Below, in pieces: positions 46,813 through 60,399 of a stretch of 64,000 bases of DNA. Position 1 is the first letter of the stretch; each line of letters starts with the position of its first letter. Both the position numbers and the translations under genes were made by a program. This DNA is from Zingiber officinale. Lineage: Eukaryota; Streptophyta; Magnoliopsida; Zingiberales; Zingiberaceae. The notes under the pieces are model-generated. The model saw nothing but the letters and a program-made list of their open reading frames with translations. It ran no database searches and was not told the origin of the DNA. Location: contig NC_055992.1 of the NCBI RefSeq assembly GCF_018446385.1, positions 98,970,947 through 99,034,946 on the forward strand, in the 5' to 3' direction.

Positions 46813-49800
46813 ATGTCACTGCGCCGCGTCACCATCACGGTCGCAGCCCCACTCCCTCCTCCTCTTCAAACACCGCCTCAACTTCCGATTCTCTCGAGAT
46901 TAAGAGTCGCACCCTGCCGCCGCTGCTATTCCAACCCCAAACCCTCCCCTCTCCTCCGCCGCCAGTGGATGCTGTCGTCCCCGTCCGCTCCAATCCACGC
47001 CATTTCGTTCACCAAACCCTCCACTTCTTCCTTTACCTACTACTCCAACGGGCTCAGCGTCTCCCATCTTAGATCCGCGGAGGAAGCTAAACCTTCCTCA
47101 TCCTTCTATTTGATCCGAGACGACCTCTTGCACCCGTTGGTCAATGGAAACAAGGCGAGAAAGCTCGACGCCATTATTCCGCTCATCCTGCGCCACGCCG
47201 CCACAGACCTCGTGAGTCGCACGCCTACTTTTTTTCTTCTCCATCGTGCGTTTCTTCCGTCATTGGGATGCAAGTCTTGATCTTTTACATTTTTTCTTTG
47301 ATAGATTACCTGCGGAGGTGCCCAGAGTGCTCATACGGCAGCTCTTGGTACCATTATCTATCTATCTATATATCTATATATCCATATAGGTGGTTTAGGT
47401 GAAATTATGCTTAACGAGGTGGGTTTTGGTGCAGCTGTATGTTGCGCAGAGAGGGGGATGAGGGCGCACCTATTGCTCCGAGGTGAACAGCCGGCAGTGC
47501 CCACGGGCTACAATCTGGTGTCTTTGATGTATGGGAGTGTGAGTTATGTCCCAAGATCAGTATACGCTAATAGGAATGAAATGCTTATGAAACATGCTGA
47601 GTTGGTGGCAGGTGATCAGGTAAATGTGGTTTGGGCAGATGATATTCTGAATTTAGAGAATGATGAGCTGTCTTTGAACGACAATGGAACTCCTCTTTGG
47701 AAGGTTGGGAATGTTAGAAGAGTTGTGATTGTTAATGAAGGTGCTGGCAGTGTAGCAGCACTATTGGGTAGGTTGATTCGATCATAATCATGGAACCAAA
47801 TGATCAATGGCATCTTTTTTCTTATACTTGTGAATCAACATGTTTTCTTCTTTATCCTTTATGCAATACAACTGTCTTCGATCATTCACTGCTTAACCGG
47901 GTTCATTCCATGTATGAAGTTACAAATGTGCATGTGTTTGTGCTGCACATTTCAGCTCTCAGATACCTTGGCTTCTTAACTGCATTTATTATTAATTATG
48001 AGAACACATTTCAGGAGAAAATCTATCTCCTTGCTTCTCCTCTTTTGCATAGTCTACATAACCTCTGAAAAAAAATAGTTTACATAAATATTACCGTCCT
48101 CAGCTAAAATCTTGTCCTTGTTTGGTTGAATTAGGGTTTAGGGTTTTGAGATGGTGAAGTGTTTGTTAGTGGGTGTTCCATCTTGGCTTATGATGCCAGC
48201 AGGTTTTTGCTAACAGGGATATTGTAGGAGAGATGCAGTTGGAGTAAAGCTTATATTTTCATGAGGTTAGTACTTTGTTATTAATCAATCTGTCGCAGAA
48301 ATTATCACTCTACCATTTCATTCTGCTTCCATTACCTTTGTGTATGATCCTTTCTATATTACATATCTTGTGAGCACCAAAAACTAAGAGTTCTAGTAGA
48401 GCCTCAATCTTAGTTCTGTCTCCATGTATAACATCGAGAAGTCAAGAATAACAGTGACTTATAGTGGCTGTGGGTGAACATAGTAGAATTGGCCACTGTT
48501 CTTGAATTTTATCCATAAACAACTAGTCACTTATTGGATTGTAATGATGTTTATGCAACCAACCTACTCTGATTTTGTGTTTTCACCTTCTATATTTTAA
48601 ATCATCGTTGGAAGTTCTATAATCCTTGCTGGCTCTGACAGTGTTCATCTTTTGCTAGTTCATCGTTGGAAGCTCTCTCATCGCTTGCTATAGTAACTGG
48701 ACTTGTTTCATCTTCTTTTGGATTATTTTGTACACAAACATCCACATGGCTCCTAGTGTGTCTTGTTGCAATGCCAGTTCTATACATCAAGAATCAAATG
48801 ATTTATCCTTTAGTATTAGAATATCAGGTTTGATTTTCATTTTGTAGGTCTCATTCGGCTTGTAGAATATCTTTCTCAAACCCACATATTTGGAACAGAT
48901 CAGAAGATTGCTTTAGTAGTAGATGCTGGTACTGGGACAACAGCTGTTGGTTTGGCTCTGGGCATTGCATATTTGGGGTGAGTTCAAAATCTTACTAAAC
49001 CTTTGCTTTATAGATACTTCTTTACTCTGCCTAAAGTTGTCATCCAGCTTTTGCCCAAAATTATTCATTGTATTGCAGTGCACTAATAAGAAATTTTGAA
49101 AATGTTCTCATGGGCTAGGCAAGAATAAAATGTCTTGGTTAGTCGGTTTAACTGCTGTTGCTTTCCTGTTGCTCTGTTACTTTTCCATGCTCCTGCATTA
49201 TGACACATTCTTTACCACAATTGAATTGGCAACATAAAAATTGCTTGCACGTGGGATAATTCTGTCATCTCTTGGAACCTTATATACATCTGAAACTTAC
49301 ATCAAGTAAAAATGTAAATGTAGCACAGTTCTTAATCCACCACATCCAAAAAAGAACATCGTAGACTTGTTGAAGGATTAGCTTAGCTTATTTAAATGAC
49401 ACTACTGAAGCTGGTTAACTCAAATAGTACAGTGATAACATAAGGATTGTCCTTGTTAGTCTGTTCAGTGGGAGTTACTCGAGCCACTTCCTAATCTGAT
49501 CCTCAATATTTGATTATTAGTATGCCAATTTCTATCTTCAAACTCATTTTCAAGTTAAGTGAACCCACGAAATTCATCAGTTTGAGCTGGAAAAATCACA
49601 AGAAAAGGCTACCTATATCTGTCTACTTTCATGTTCCTGCTCCATCTACTTTGACAATATTGGAATGCTTTAGGTTACAATTTTGAAGTTTTATGAGCAT
49701 TTCCATGCTTTCCCTGACACATATCTGAGCTGTCCAAAACCTCGTTTTTCCTTGTAGGCTTCCATGGAAAGTTGTTGCAGTCATGCTTGCTGATACTAAA

Positions 49801-52259
49801 GAAAAGTACGAGGAATGTGAAAAATGCCTTGTATCTGACTTTAAGAGGGTTTATGGGTTAGAATCTCTTGAAGACGATGAGGGAATTGTGCAATGGGTCG
49901 AACGACTCCATCCAAGAAGGTATTGACATATATGGACAACTGAAGTGCATGTTGTTGGTATTGAAATTATTTGCTGCATTTAGGAGGTTAATATTCTTAT
50001 GTATTTGGTTCTTGATGCATCTATTCATGCTAATTCTTTGTTTGTGTGAACATAGCAAGTAACAACACGATAATCTTAAGAGTTGATCTAGAGAATGTCA
50101 CCTATAGTTATTTAAGGTGTGAGACGTCTAAAAGTGCATAGGTGATATGGGGCCTGAGGCACTAGGCGCAAGGTAAGGCGCACGCCTTACCGAAGTAAGG
50201 TGTTTGAGTATAAATTTATACAATTTAAACATATATAGGAAATTTTTACCAACATATTTCACTAAAAAAATTATAATCCATAAACTATTAAACAATAATG
50301 TAAATATAAAATTCACTAACATTCAAATATTGAAATAGTTTATCTTCATAATTAAAAACAAACTTCAAATTAAAGAAAAAACAAACTTCAAATATTGAAG
50401 AGCCATATAGAAAGAAATAAGTTTGCTAGGGAGGTTGATGTTCATTTTCTAGGGGAGAGGAACAGTTATGCAATAAAAATATGTTGTGTGCATGCAACAT
50501 AATTAAAGGTTGATGTTCATTTTCTTGGGGAGAGTCACTCAAGCTAATTAAAGGTTGATGTTCATTTTCTAGGGGAGAGGGAGAGTCATGCTAGAAAAAT
50601 GTCTCATGCATGAAACCTAATTAATTTAAAGATAATTAAAGGTATGGGTTAGAGCATCTACATCAACTTCCCTAAACACAGAATTTACTTTAAATTTTAC
50701 ATTTTACGTAAAAAAAAACCTTTGCATCATCCACCTTATCTATTTCCTAAATTTACATTTCATGAATAGTATTTCTTTAAATTTAGGGAATGAAATCCAT
50801 TCCCTAAACATTAAAATATCATTTAATTTGGGAGAGAGAAAAAATAAAGAGAATTGATTGGGTAATGAAAAGTATATATTATAAAGAGAAAAAATAATAA
50901 AAAATGGAAGAGAGAGAAGAAAATAATAAAAAAATAAGATAATGGAAACTTTATAGTAGCTGATATAGTGTGCAGTGAAAAGTGATTATCTAAATTTAAT
51001 AAAGATGGTTTATCCCAAATTTTAGAGATACTATAGAGAAACTGATGTGGATGCTCTTAGGCTTTTAAAAAAAAAATCTCACTTCAATGAGGTTAGGGAA
51101 ATCATGCCTTAAGCATGCCTTAACCTCTCAAAAGGCGCGTGCTTCTTTCAAGTATTATGCCTAAGTCACTACCCAAGCGCAAATGGCGTGCCTGGCTATG
51201 TAATCAGGGGCATGCTTTTCACAACTATGATGTCACCTATTTAATATTAGTATTTAAAAACCAGAGGAAAAATTCTTCATGACCTGGAAAATGCTTAGGC
51301 ATCCCATTTTTCTTATGTTTCAAATGATGCTTTATTTGAAGATGTCGGCATGCATTTGGTGACTCTAATTTGGCGAACCTCATCATTGATTGTTTTACTG
51401 AGATTAGACACGCCTAAGATTTTAGCGACATAGAAAATAATATTGCCATAGATAAACGCTTCTGAAGTTGTTAAGGCCATGCATTGATGCACGTATGTTG
51501 GTTAACTTGTTCCTTCCTAGGAAAATTGATAATTGGTGCTGCTCGATGCATATCCATTTCCTTCTCCCTTTGATGTTGTTTTATTTAAGTTTTGAACATT
51601 ATAATGTGGCTGCTCTCTCACTTAATCTCTCTTTATTCGATAGTTTTTTTCTTCCACTTTCTACTGTTTGTCCCAGTGCACACATCTACTCTCTCTTGAT
51701 CTGATCCTACTGAATTATGAAAGCTGCATGGTTGATTTGCCTCTTTTCCATCTCTAGGCTACTTTCTTCTTTGATATAATGTTCGACAAGTTCCAGCAGC
51801 ACAGCCAAGACTTGTGTCAAATTTGTTATTTTTGATCATGATCGTGGGAGAATAAGTAGCTTAGGTGTGATGAGATATCGATGTGAAACATACAGTTTTC
51901 TTTCTAGTGGGAACTTAAAATTTTCATTGTGGTTTTTTGTTTACTTGAGGCTCTGCTTTTCCTGTAAACTCTTCAAGATATTGTCCTGACTCAATATTCT
52001 GCACTTAACAAGGTTTGGGAAGGTACTGGATGGGGAAATAGATTTGTGCAGACAAATTGCACAGCAAACAGGAGTTCCCTTGGATCCTATCTATACTTTG
52101 GCGGCTTGGGAGCAAGCAGTCCTATTTGCTGATTCGGAAGATGAGAAGGATTCTCTAGTGGTGATGCTCCACACTGGTGGCACTCTCGGTTTGTTTGGGT
52201 TGGCACAAAGGTATGCTTCTGATTTCAGCTCTTCAGGACCCAACAGGCATGCTTTATAA
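46813..52259 (+). CDS. DCD2: D-cysteine desulfhydrase 2 (PLP enzyme, probably mitochondrial)
   Basis: Six exons: 46813-47211, 47305-47347, 47435-47767, 48848-48977, 49758-49919, 52013-52259 (stop TAA), all GT-AG with consistent phases, 437 residues; Arabidopsis D-CDES2 is of similar length. The first 70 or so residues are Ser/Pro/Arg-rich with few acids, as in an organelle transit peptide. The fold-type II PLP core follows: '[20 protein letters not shown]' with the probable Schiff-base lysine K114, then '[13 protein letters not shown]' (substrate and cofactor loop), '[15 protein letters not shown]', and '[20 protein letters not shown]' (phosphate-binding Gly-rich loop). '[12 protein letters not shown]' lies near the C-terminus. 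The enzyme family breaks down D-cysteine to pyruvate, ammonia and H2S and is related to ACC deaminase. Intron 5 is about 2.1 kb because of nested transposons. Assignment to D-CDES2 rather than D-CDES1 rests on the 'CGGAQSAHT' and 'LLLRGEQP' segments. Confidence 0.9.
50106..51229. mobile_element. DNA transposon in intron 5 of the desulfhydrase gene
   Basis: About 1.1 kb flanked by the 11-bp direct repeat 'atgtcacctat' (50095-50105 and 51230-51240). The ends have weakly inverted 'atagttatttaagg' / 'cttttcacaactat' sequences. Both subterminal regions contain 'aggcgc' and 'gccttac' words in inverted orientation, a pattern of several plant non-autonomous hAT-like repeats. There is no transposase. 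A MITE is nested inside. Confidence 0.6.
50652..51056. mobile_element. Tourist-like MITE nested in intron 5
   Basis: 405 bp with inverted ends 'gagcatctacatcaactt' and 'actgatgtggatgctc', flanked by TTA on both sides (50649-50651 and 51057-51059), the PIF/Harbinger target size. The interior is AT-rich and has no frame. Confidence 0.75.
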
Positions 52260-53606
52260 CGAGCCAGATTAAGGACATACGTTGTTGGGACTTCCGGTTC
52301 TTGAGTTTCTCGATCCTAATAGTCTTTCCATTTCAGTTTGCTAACGAGGGTCGTTGCTTCATTGATATTTACAGAGTTGTACAGCAACTTGAAAAGCACT
52401 AGAGCTGCTCTATCTAATTGACATCTTGAATACTTTCTTACGAATACTGCAAAATTGGCTTGTAATTGCTTTTGTTATGACGTTCATGAATTATGTGTTT
52501 CTTGAAATCTTCGAAATGTTGTACAGTAGTTTTATGATTTCCCCCGTTCTTCATTTTACGAGTATTAATGTGCCTGTATTAGGTGAGGCTGTTCTTCATT
52601 AGCAGCGTTTCTAGTTTTGTTGATGTATGAGTACTTCTAAACCATACTTATCAACGAACTGGCTTTGGTATCGATTCGAGGGATTTGCAGACTTCGTAAA
52701 ATAAACTTCTAAAGGACAAACTAATAATGTTTCATTTAACTCTCAATTAAGATTGGCCAGTGCTCAGTATTTTGCATTTTAGATTGAACTTTTGAAATCA
52801 AAATTAAAGACCGTTTCTCAAAACAAATGGAAACTGTTCGAATCAAAATCACTTGCTGCAATGTATGAAATAGTCTTTGGAGCAAAAAAATAATATCACT
52901 AATTCCAAATGGCCCAATATCGCTGACCTCATAATAAAATATAGATAAATAAATTATGAAAATTTTATTTTATCCTAACATAACAACCCTTTACATAAGC
53001 AAAATTAGACATTACGAAGCATGTTGTATCTATCACAAAACTTATTAAAATAAATATTCATGTACGTACCAACTACATCAATCCATGATGACGCTATGCA
53101 TGCCAATTTCTTCTATGTATCACAATTAGACCATACACATTGTAGTAAAACAAAATGATTTGGTATTTCTTCCATCCTAAAGACGAGCAAAACGTACACA
53201 CTAGTGATAACCAGAGAGATGAACATAACTATATATATATAGAATCTCCATGACAACACATCATGAACAGTGCACCATGGGTTCTCTATTACAAGCAATT
53301 CGATGCAATTTGCAACCTACATGGGTTTGAACAACCACTGATAATATTTAAGGTTTTCTAATCATAAAAATCCTTGGCATTGCTGTCATAGAGTCAAGAG
53401 AGCAGTCTTCATAAATAGAGGTTTAACCTCGATAATACAAAGCAAGTATTTTGTCATGGATCATGTGCTCCACGATTCTCCATTAGCTCCATGATTTTCA
53501 CTGTATACAAATAAAATGTCGCTCTCTAAAACATCTCCAAATACAATATCAAACCTGCAAATTTACATATTCCAACTCCATGGTAGCGCCATACAGTTAG
53601 TATTCA
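52260..53606. other. Intergenic, no gene seen
   Basis: 3' flank of the desulfhydrase gene and AT-rich spacer. It probably also holds the 3' UTR of the minus-strand exon to its right. Confidence 0.5.
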
Positions 53607-53813
53607 TCATTTTAGTGCAGAGGATGGAATGACAATTTCGAGTTCATCCATGGTAGGACAATCATGGATGCGCAAACAATGCTCATTTGCTAAATGCAGC
53701 AGACAAATGAAAGTCAAATGGGGAGATATATCTTTGGCTGAATCTAATGAGCAGTCAATTGGGAGGTGGAGTAAAATCTGTGTCAGATAAACTGTGGCTT
53801 CAGAATCCTGACT
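53607..53813 (-). CDS. Last exon of a condensin CAP-H (Barren) gene, partial
   Basis: On the minus strand a good acceptor ('ttgttgattgcag') opens a 68-codon exon ending in TGA at 53609-53607. It reads 'SQDSEATVYLTQILLHLP', then 'DISPHLTFICLLHLANEHCL', then 'MDELEIVIP'. The 'ISPHLxFICLLHLANEH' core and a short acidic end closely resemble, from memory, the C-terminus of plant condensin I subunit CAP-H (kleisin), the part that contacts the SMC subunit. No preceding CAP-H exon was recognised between here and 62.9 kb; upstream lies a LINE and other repeats. Either a long intron carries the rest of the gene beyond this window, or this is a stranded fragment. Confidence 0.6.
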   Translation of the reverse strand, partial: SQDSEATVYLTQILLHLPIDCSLDSAKDISPHLTFICLLHLANEHCLRIHDCPTMDELEIVIPSSALK

Positions 53814-54163
53814 CTGCAATCAACAACCAAAAACGAGTTGGAATATAATAAAACAATCAAGAGCATTTAGAAAATGCAACATAGCTAAATGTCCAATTTC
53901 CACACAAAAGTTTATGATGAATGCATTAGCAGACGGAATTCGGAGAGGCATCTGTATCTTATTTGTAGAGAAAAATAATCAATGATTAGATTGGTAACAT
54001 TACCATCAACTGGCAGCTAAATTCTATATATTCAAACGGCTTCTTTACACCACATGCACGTTACATGATAGGGCCAGGATTGTTGCCCCATTCTGCTGTG
54101 TTTGTTACGTTTAAAAATTTCATGGATTAATTATTTTCCAACAAAAATAACTCTTTTGCATAT

Positions 54164-57100
54164 ACAACAACAACCAAGCCTTATTCCACTAGGTCGAGTC
54201 GGCTATATGAATTCGTTTACACTATTGAACTCTATTTCCTATTATATCATCATTTATACTTAAATAAATTTTATATTCTTTTGTTGTTATTAACCAAGTT
54301 TTTTTTTTGTCTTCCTCTTCCTCGTTTGATATGTATGTTTGTCATAATTTTACATCATCTAACAGGAGCATTTATTGATCATCTAAGTACATGCTCGTAC
54401 CATCTTAAACGTATCTCTCGGAGTTTTCTCTCAATAGATACAACTCTGACTTTCTCTCTAATACTCTCATTTCTTATTTTATCAATCCTCGTATGTCCAC
54501 ACATTCACCTTATCATCCTCATCTCTGTAACTCTCATCTTCTGCTCATGTGCTCAAGTTATAGCCCAACATTCAGCTCCATATAACATAATAGGTCTAAT
54601 TGTAATTTTGTAAAACTTTCCTCTAAGTTTTAGAGATATTTTACGGTCACATAAAACGCTCAACGCTCTCTTCCATTTCAACCATTTTGCTTATATTCTA
54701 TGTAAGACATCTCTCTCAATCCCTCTATCGTTTTTAAAAAATGATCCTAAATATTTAAAATTCACAGTTTCGGACAACTCATCATCTCCTATCTTAACAA
54801 TTGTCTCATTATGTCTAATATTGCTAAACTTAAATTTCATATATTTTGTTTTTATTCTACTAAGTCTGAAATCTTTCCCTTCTAATGTTTCCCACTAAGA
54901 TTCCAGCTTAGCATTTACTCTTTCACGTGTTTTATCTACCAAAACAATATTATCTGCAAACAACATACATTACAGTACTGTGTTTTGAATGTGTGCAGTG
55001 AGTTCATCCATAATTAGTGTAAAAAATAGAAACTTAGAACTAATCCTTGATGTAACCTTATCTTTATTGGAAATGCTTCAGTTACTCCGCCAAAAGTCTT
55101 TACTCTGGTCGTTATATTTTCGTACATATCCTTAATTAGTTTAATATATATTACGCCAACACCTCTCTTTTTTAAAATTTTTCATATAAATTTTCTTGGA
55201 ATTCTATCATAAATTTTTTTAAGTCAATGAATATTATATGTAGATGTTGTTTTTGCTCCCGATATTTTTTAATTAATTGTCTAGAAAAATGTATAACTTC
55301 TATTGTCGACCTTCCATGCATGAACCCAAATTGATTTTCAATCATCGTAATCTCCTTCCTTAATCTTTTTTCTATTACTCTTTCCCAACGTTTCATTGTA
55401 TGGTTCATTAGTTTAATACCCATATAGTTTAAATAATTTTGTACATCTCCCTTATTCTTATATGAGTAGAGTACTTACCCTCCATTGATAAGGCATTTTT
55501 TTCGTTTTCAATATTATATTAAATAATTTTATAAGTCATTCAATACCTTATTTTCTTAGGCACTTTCATACCTCTATTGGAATATCATATGGTTCAACTG
55601 CTTTTCTATTGTACATCTCATTTAAAGCTTATTCTACTTCTGAAGTTTGAATTCTACGACAAAAATTTAAATTTCTATACTCATTTGACCTATTTAATTA
55701 TCTAAGTTAAGTCGGTCACCTAAACGTTCATTAAAAAGTTGATGAAAATACCTCTTCCACCGCTCTTTTATTTCTCCATCGTTTACTAGTACCCTATTAC
55801 ATTCATCTTTAATATATTTTATTTGGATAAGATCTCTTGTCTTCCTTTCTCCCATTTTAGCTATTTTATAAATATCTCTTTCCCTTCTCTTGTATCTAAT
55901 TTTTTATATAATTGTTCAAAAGTTTCACTCTTTGCTTTATTTGCTACTTTCTTAGCATCTTTCTTGACTATTATATATTTTTTTAAAATTTTTCTTATTC
56001 TTACAAATATATAATTTTTATAAGTTAATTGTTTTTCCTTCACCTTCTCTTGTACTTTCTTATTCCACCACCAAGATTTTTTACTTAGTGGTGCATGTCT
56101 CTTTGACTCATCAAGTAGACTCTTTGCTACTATTATCAACTTCGATATCATCTTATCCCATATCATATTAGAATCACTATATATTTCACATAATACTTGT
56201 ACTTCTACCTTCTCCTTTTTATTTCTCATCTTTTAACTTCCACCACTTAATTCTAGGACTCGTATATATTTTCTTTTCATTGATATTATGCTTGAGGCGT
56301 ATATCCAACACTACTAACCTATATTGGGCAATTAAGCTTTCTTTAGGGATGACCTTGCAATCTTTACAAATCTTTCTATCTTTCTTCCTAACTATAAGAA
56401 AGTCAATTTGCGATTTATTATTTCCACTTTTGAATGTGACTAAGTGTTTTTTTCTTAAAAAATTTATTAGCTAATAGAAGTTCATATACTATTGTAAAAT
56501 CTAATATAGGTTCCCTTATTCATTTCACGTTTCAAACCGATAACCCCCATGTACCCTCTTATATTACTCATTTTTCACTCCGACATACCCATTTAGATCA
56601 CCTTATATTAAAATCATTTTATTTGGCGGAATGTTTTATAATACTTCATCTAAGTCGTTCCAAAACTTTAATTTAGTAGATTCATCTAATCCTGCTTGCG
56701 ATGCATATACGTTTCATAGTCTCTGTCACCACTATTCTCTTAAGGGCTATAATTCTATCCTCTTTTCTAACTACTATAACTTCATCCTTTAACAAACTAT
56801 CTACAACAATACTCACTTCATTCCTTGCTTTACTCTTTCCTGTGTATTATAATTTAAAACCTAAGTTTTCTATCATCTTTATCTTCTCGCCTACTCATTT
56901 TGTCTTTTGTACACACAAAATATTAATTTTTCTTCTAATCACCCCTTTTTCTTATGCCAAAGATCTTGCCATTTCCGAAGGAACTAGAGCTACATTCCTT
57001 TTCAATTTTCATTCAAGAGTTCCTATGTGTTTCCACATCCTTTTTTGAGACCTCAAAAAAGAAAATGGACAAATTCCTTTTCTTAGGAAAACATACAAGG

Positions 57101-57540
57101 AAAAGGATAAAGGTAACCCCACTATTAACTACTTCATTTTCATTTATTAATTTCATAGTTATAGAAATATTAATTTCATAGTAATAGAAATACATGTCCT
57201 ACCGAGATAAAATTTGTAACTTACTATCCTCTTGTCTAGCAAGCATTGTATCTACTACCTCCACTGATTTACTAATGTGAGTTCCTATGCTCCATATACT
57301 AAATCTTAAACTATTAGTTTTCCTATTATATTTGTTCATATCCAACCTATGATGTGAGAACTATTGCTTATTTAACACTATACCCAAGTTTTCATGGAGA
57401 TATAGCGATCCTTGCTAATATATTATAGTCGGACTCTGCAACGTGAACTCTTGCATATTTAACACTACACCCGAATTCTGGAAATATAGCGATCTTTGCC
57501 AAGGCGTTACAGTCGGATCCTGCAACGCATTCCTTCCTAA
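54164..57540 (-). mobile_element. RTE-type LINE, degraded, nearly full length
   Basis: The 3' end, on the plus strand, is 'acaacaacaaccaagcc' followed by 'ttccactaggtcgagtcggc', a hallmark of plant RTE LINE tails. Reverse transcriptase is recognisable on the minus strand at 55172-55423 ('NQFGFMHGRSTIEVIHFSRQ' then 'LHIIFIDLKK'). Minus-strand sequence at about 55860-56230 and 56250-57000 corresponds to the linker and endonuclease part. Many frameshifts and stops scatter the frames, so it is inactive. The 5' boundary is approximate. It sits upstream (in gene sense) of the CAP-H-like exon, where an intron would be. Confidence 0.8.
57364..57528. repeat. Two tandem copies of an ~82-bp unit
   Basis: 'tatttaacactayaccc' ... 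'atatagcgatc' ... 'acagtcggatcctgcaacg' occurs twice in direct order, diverged by about 20% by eye. It lies at the presumed 5' end of the LINE and may be part of its 5' UTR. Confidence 0.6.
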
Positions 57541-59222
57541 GAACAACCTAACATTAGTACAATAATTTAATAAATCCATTCATTGAATATTTGTCGTAAT
57601 TTTAACGTTGACTGACAACCTAACGAATTGCATTGCATTGCCTTGACCGACAACCTTGCAAGAAAAATAATGCTTTTGTATATATATATATTTGCATTGC
57701 ATTGCCTTGACTTTTCTCCGGGATCCCGCATTGGCCCCGAGACCCCGCATTGATAGGAACTTCATGCTTCGAGGTTTTTTTTTCCTTTTTTTGCCTTGCC
57801 TTTGACCTTTGCTTGATCATACCTCGAAGGTGATGGTTGCAACATAAATCAATCTAGTTCGAGAACAAACTTGCCAAAGAATATCAAGTTACACTTGGTT
57901 TATGGAAAGAATCTAATTGATCTTCCAAAGATACGATCAAGAAAAAGTTCTATGCAAGGTCAAAATATATAGAAATCGTTTAATCTTTTAGAGGATAGAG
58001 ATTGAAACTTGATCTTTCAAGTTTGTTCCAACTTGTTGAATCAAGAACTCATAAATCAAACGATTTTTTTTTTTTTTTTCAAAACATGACCTAAACTGTG
58101 AGGCTTGTGAAAAATACAGCCAGTATCAATAATATACAATTTCTTTTAAAAAATTTAACAATCATATTCATATGTTTGTGTCCAAAACAAACATTAATTT
58201 GCACCTGCCATTAGGATATTATAGATTGAATGTTAAAAATGACCTACAATTTCCTGGAGCTTATGCTGTTGTAACAATTAATTCATAGTCTTAGTTGGCA
58301 AATGCTCGTGAAATAGTTGCATAAGTATGTCATGTTTGTAGATCGAATATTGATTATTTTGGATAAGCTCCAAAAGGCTACAAAAATTGGTGCATCTACA
58401 ATTTTGATTCAACTTTTTAGTACAAGGCTTAAAGTTCAGACCATAACTAGTAATTAATCTAAATCAAACGAGTTAACGGAGGAGAATTTAGAAGTGATTT
58501 GGATTATTACTAAAAGAAGGAAGAAGGTGAAACATAAGAAAATATATATACAAATAGAAACTACTACATAACAAAATGGGTGCTAAAAGCTTTATAAGAC
58601 TTCAATATAGCTATATACAACTTAATCAGACTTGCTCTAAAAGAAAGCACAATCAATTCCTTGTTTTTGACAAACTGTTCATTCCTTTTGTTTTGCATCT
58701 TATTCCGGAGTCCAAGTTTAGTTGTATAGGATGAAAAACTTCAACCTCTAAATTAGTGAAACCCAAAAAAGTCAGATTCTTGTGATTGAATTGATTTAAT
58801 CGAGAAAAAGCAATCTCACACATGAAGCTCCTACTCATGCATATCCCAAAGAAGGATCGAACCATATTTTACGCAACTTTACCTTATATTTTCCAAGAAG
58901 CTGTTTCCGCAACTCAAATCCATTACCTCAAGATTACATAACAATAACTTTACTATTGTACCAACATTCCCTTTCAATTGATTAAATCAGTCAAGCAAAC
59001 CTAAGTGAGGAACGATTCAATTGACTCATTTTAGAACTAGCTCAAAATGGAGCTCAGTAACAGCTTGATGTTTATTAGTCAAAGTAAAGTCATGAGCAAG
59101 GCAAAGTTTGCATTCTTCAATTCATATCTAAACATGGGGTGAGAGCTCAACAATTTTGGAAACTAAGACTCAAATCTCGAAGCCATGTTCAGCTGAGGCT
59201 CATGCTCAACAAACTATTGGGA
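57541..59222. other. Repeat-like spacer, no gene
   Basis: AT-rich with short chance frames on both strands. No inverted ends, promoter pattern or protein family was recognised. Confidence 0.45.
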
Positions 59223-59241
59223 AAATGTGAATGAAAACATG

Positions 59242-59361
59242 GTGGCAAAGATGAATGCGTTCGCTCTCAGCGCCCTATCAACCCGTCTCCGGATCAACAC
59301 GGAGGAGATAAATCACGGGCGACTACTAACTTTTGGAATAATGACTAGCACATAAGGAAAG
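59242..59361 (-). mobile_element. tRNA-derived SINE, copy 3, 5'-truncated
   Basis: 120 bp on the minus strand, matching the 3' half of the SINE at 19234-19449. It is flanked by the perfect 19-bp direct repeat 'aaatgtgaatgaaaacatg' at 59223-59241 and 59362-59380. 5' truncation with an intact long target duplication is typical of LINE-driven insertion. Confidence 0.85.
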
Positions 59362-59380
59362 AAATGTGAATGAAAACATG

Positions 59381-60399
59381 ATACATCGGAAAAATGACAC
59401 TGATATATAGTACAAGAGGTGTGAATCAAAGACCCGAATTGTACTAATCCAAAGGGTTTTCGTGTGAATACTATTGCACGCAGTGGATAACAGTCGGGTA
59501 GTGTGTCCATGTGACTCAATCAGAATTTATCATGAGTCTCTTTTGTGTGTTCAACTGGCATTAGGAGCGCGCCACATGCCTTGCATGTTTCTTATCACAA
59601 GCTTTTGCATACTCAATGACTCATGTCACATTCTGTCATATGCTTTTGCACGAGGATGCCACATGTTATCATATGCTTTTATATGAGAATGTCACATGTG
59701 TGCATGTCAGTACATGTAGCCCAAGAAGCTCTTATAAAGAGAAGCACGTTGATCTTGAGCAGAACATGAATGAGAAAAGCTTTACATGCTTTTTTCTTCA
59801 TATGGAAGAAAAGGCAGAAGCAATTCTAAGCAGAAGTTTTTCTTCAAGCAGAATAAAGCAAAAAAGGTGTCAAAAGTAAAGAGAGATCTCTTCTCCTTAA
59901 ATTCCCTCATTTCTTTGTTGTTTTGTTCTACCGTACAATTTTTCACTCAGTAGATATTCGTGATACCGTTTAGATATTCGTTCATGTCAACCTATTCTAG
60001 ATTATATTCATGATTTCGCCATTTTTATTCTAGGAAACAAACATTCAAATGTGACCTCTTAGCATCCCTGAAAGTGACAAATATGTTTTAAGGATACTGT
60101 CTCGTAGGACTCACCATCTTTGTTCCTCGAGCAACACTCCTCACTCGGACTCAAGACTTCGGGTTTGTTCGGCATCCATCTCAAGCCTTCTGCATCAACT
60201 TGATACTCGAAGCACACACTGACTCGGCAAGTTGACGAATCAACGACTTGGCAAATTCCCTTTCCAACTCGAACTTCGGCAATTAAGCTTATTAAGATAG
60301 GTTGACAACTTGAGATAATCAACTCAAACCATCTTAACAGATAAGTAATCACTGTCCCTCCGATAGATTATGGATAGAGCAACAACAAACTTAAAACAA
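59381..60399. other. No gene; possible Copia flank
   Basis: Contains a 'cttataaagagaagc' TATA-like patch near 59731 and repeated 'tcatatgcttttgcac' words (59636-59680). It could be LTR or leader of the Copia fossil to the right, but no matching LTR or primer site is seen. Confidence 0.35.

Noticed and set aside
59474-60352. Frames of 64-97 codons before the Copia fossil
   Set aside because: Repeated 'catatgcttttgcac' words create them; no protein family and opposite strands overlap.
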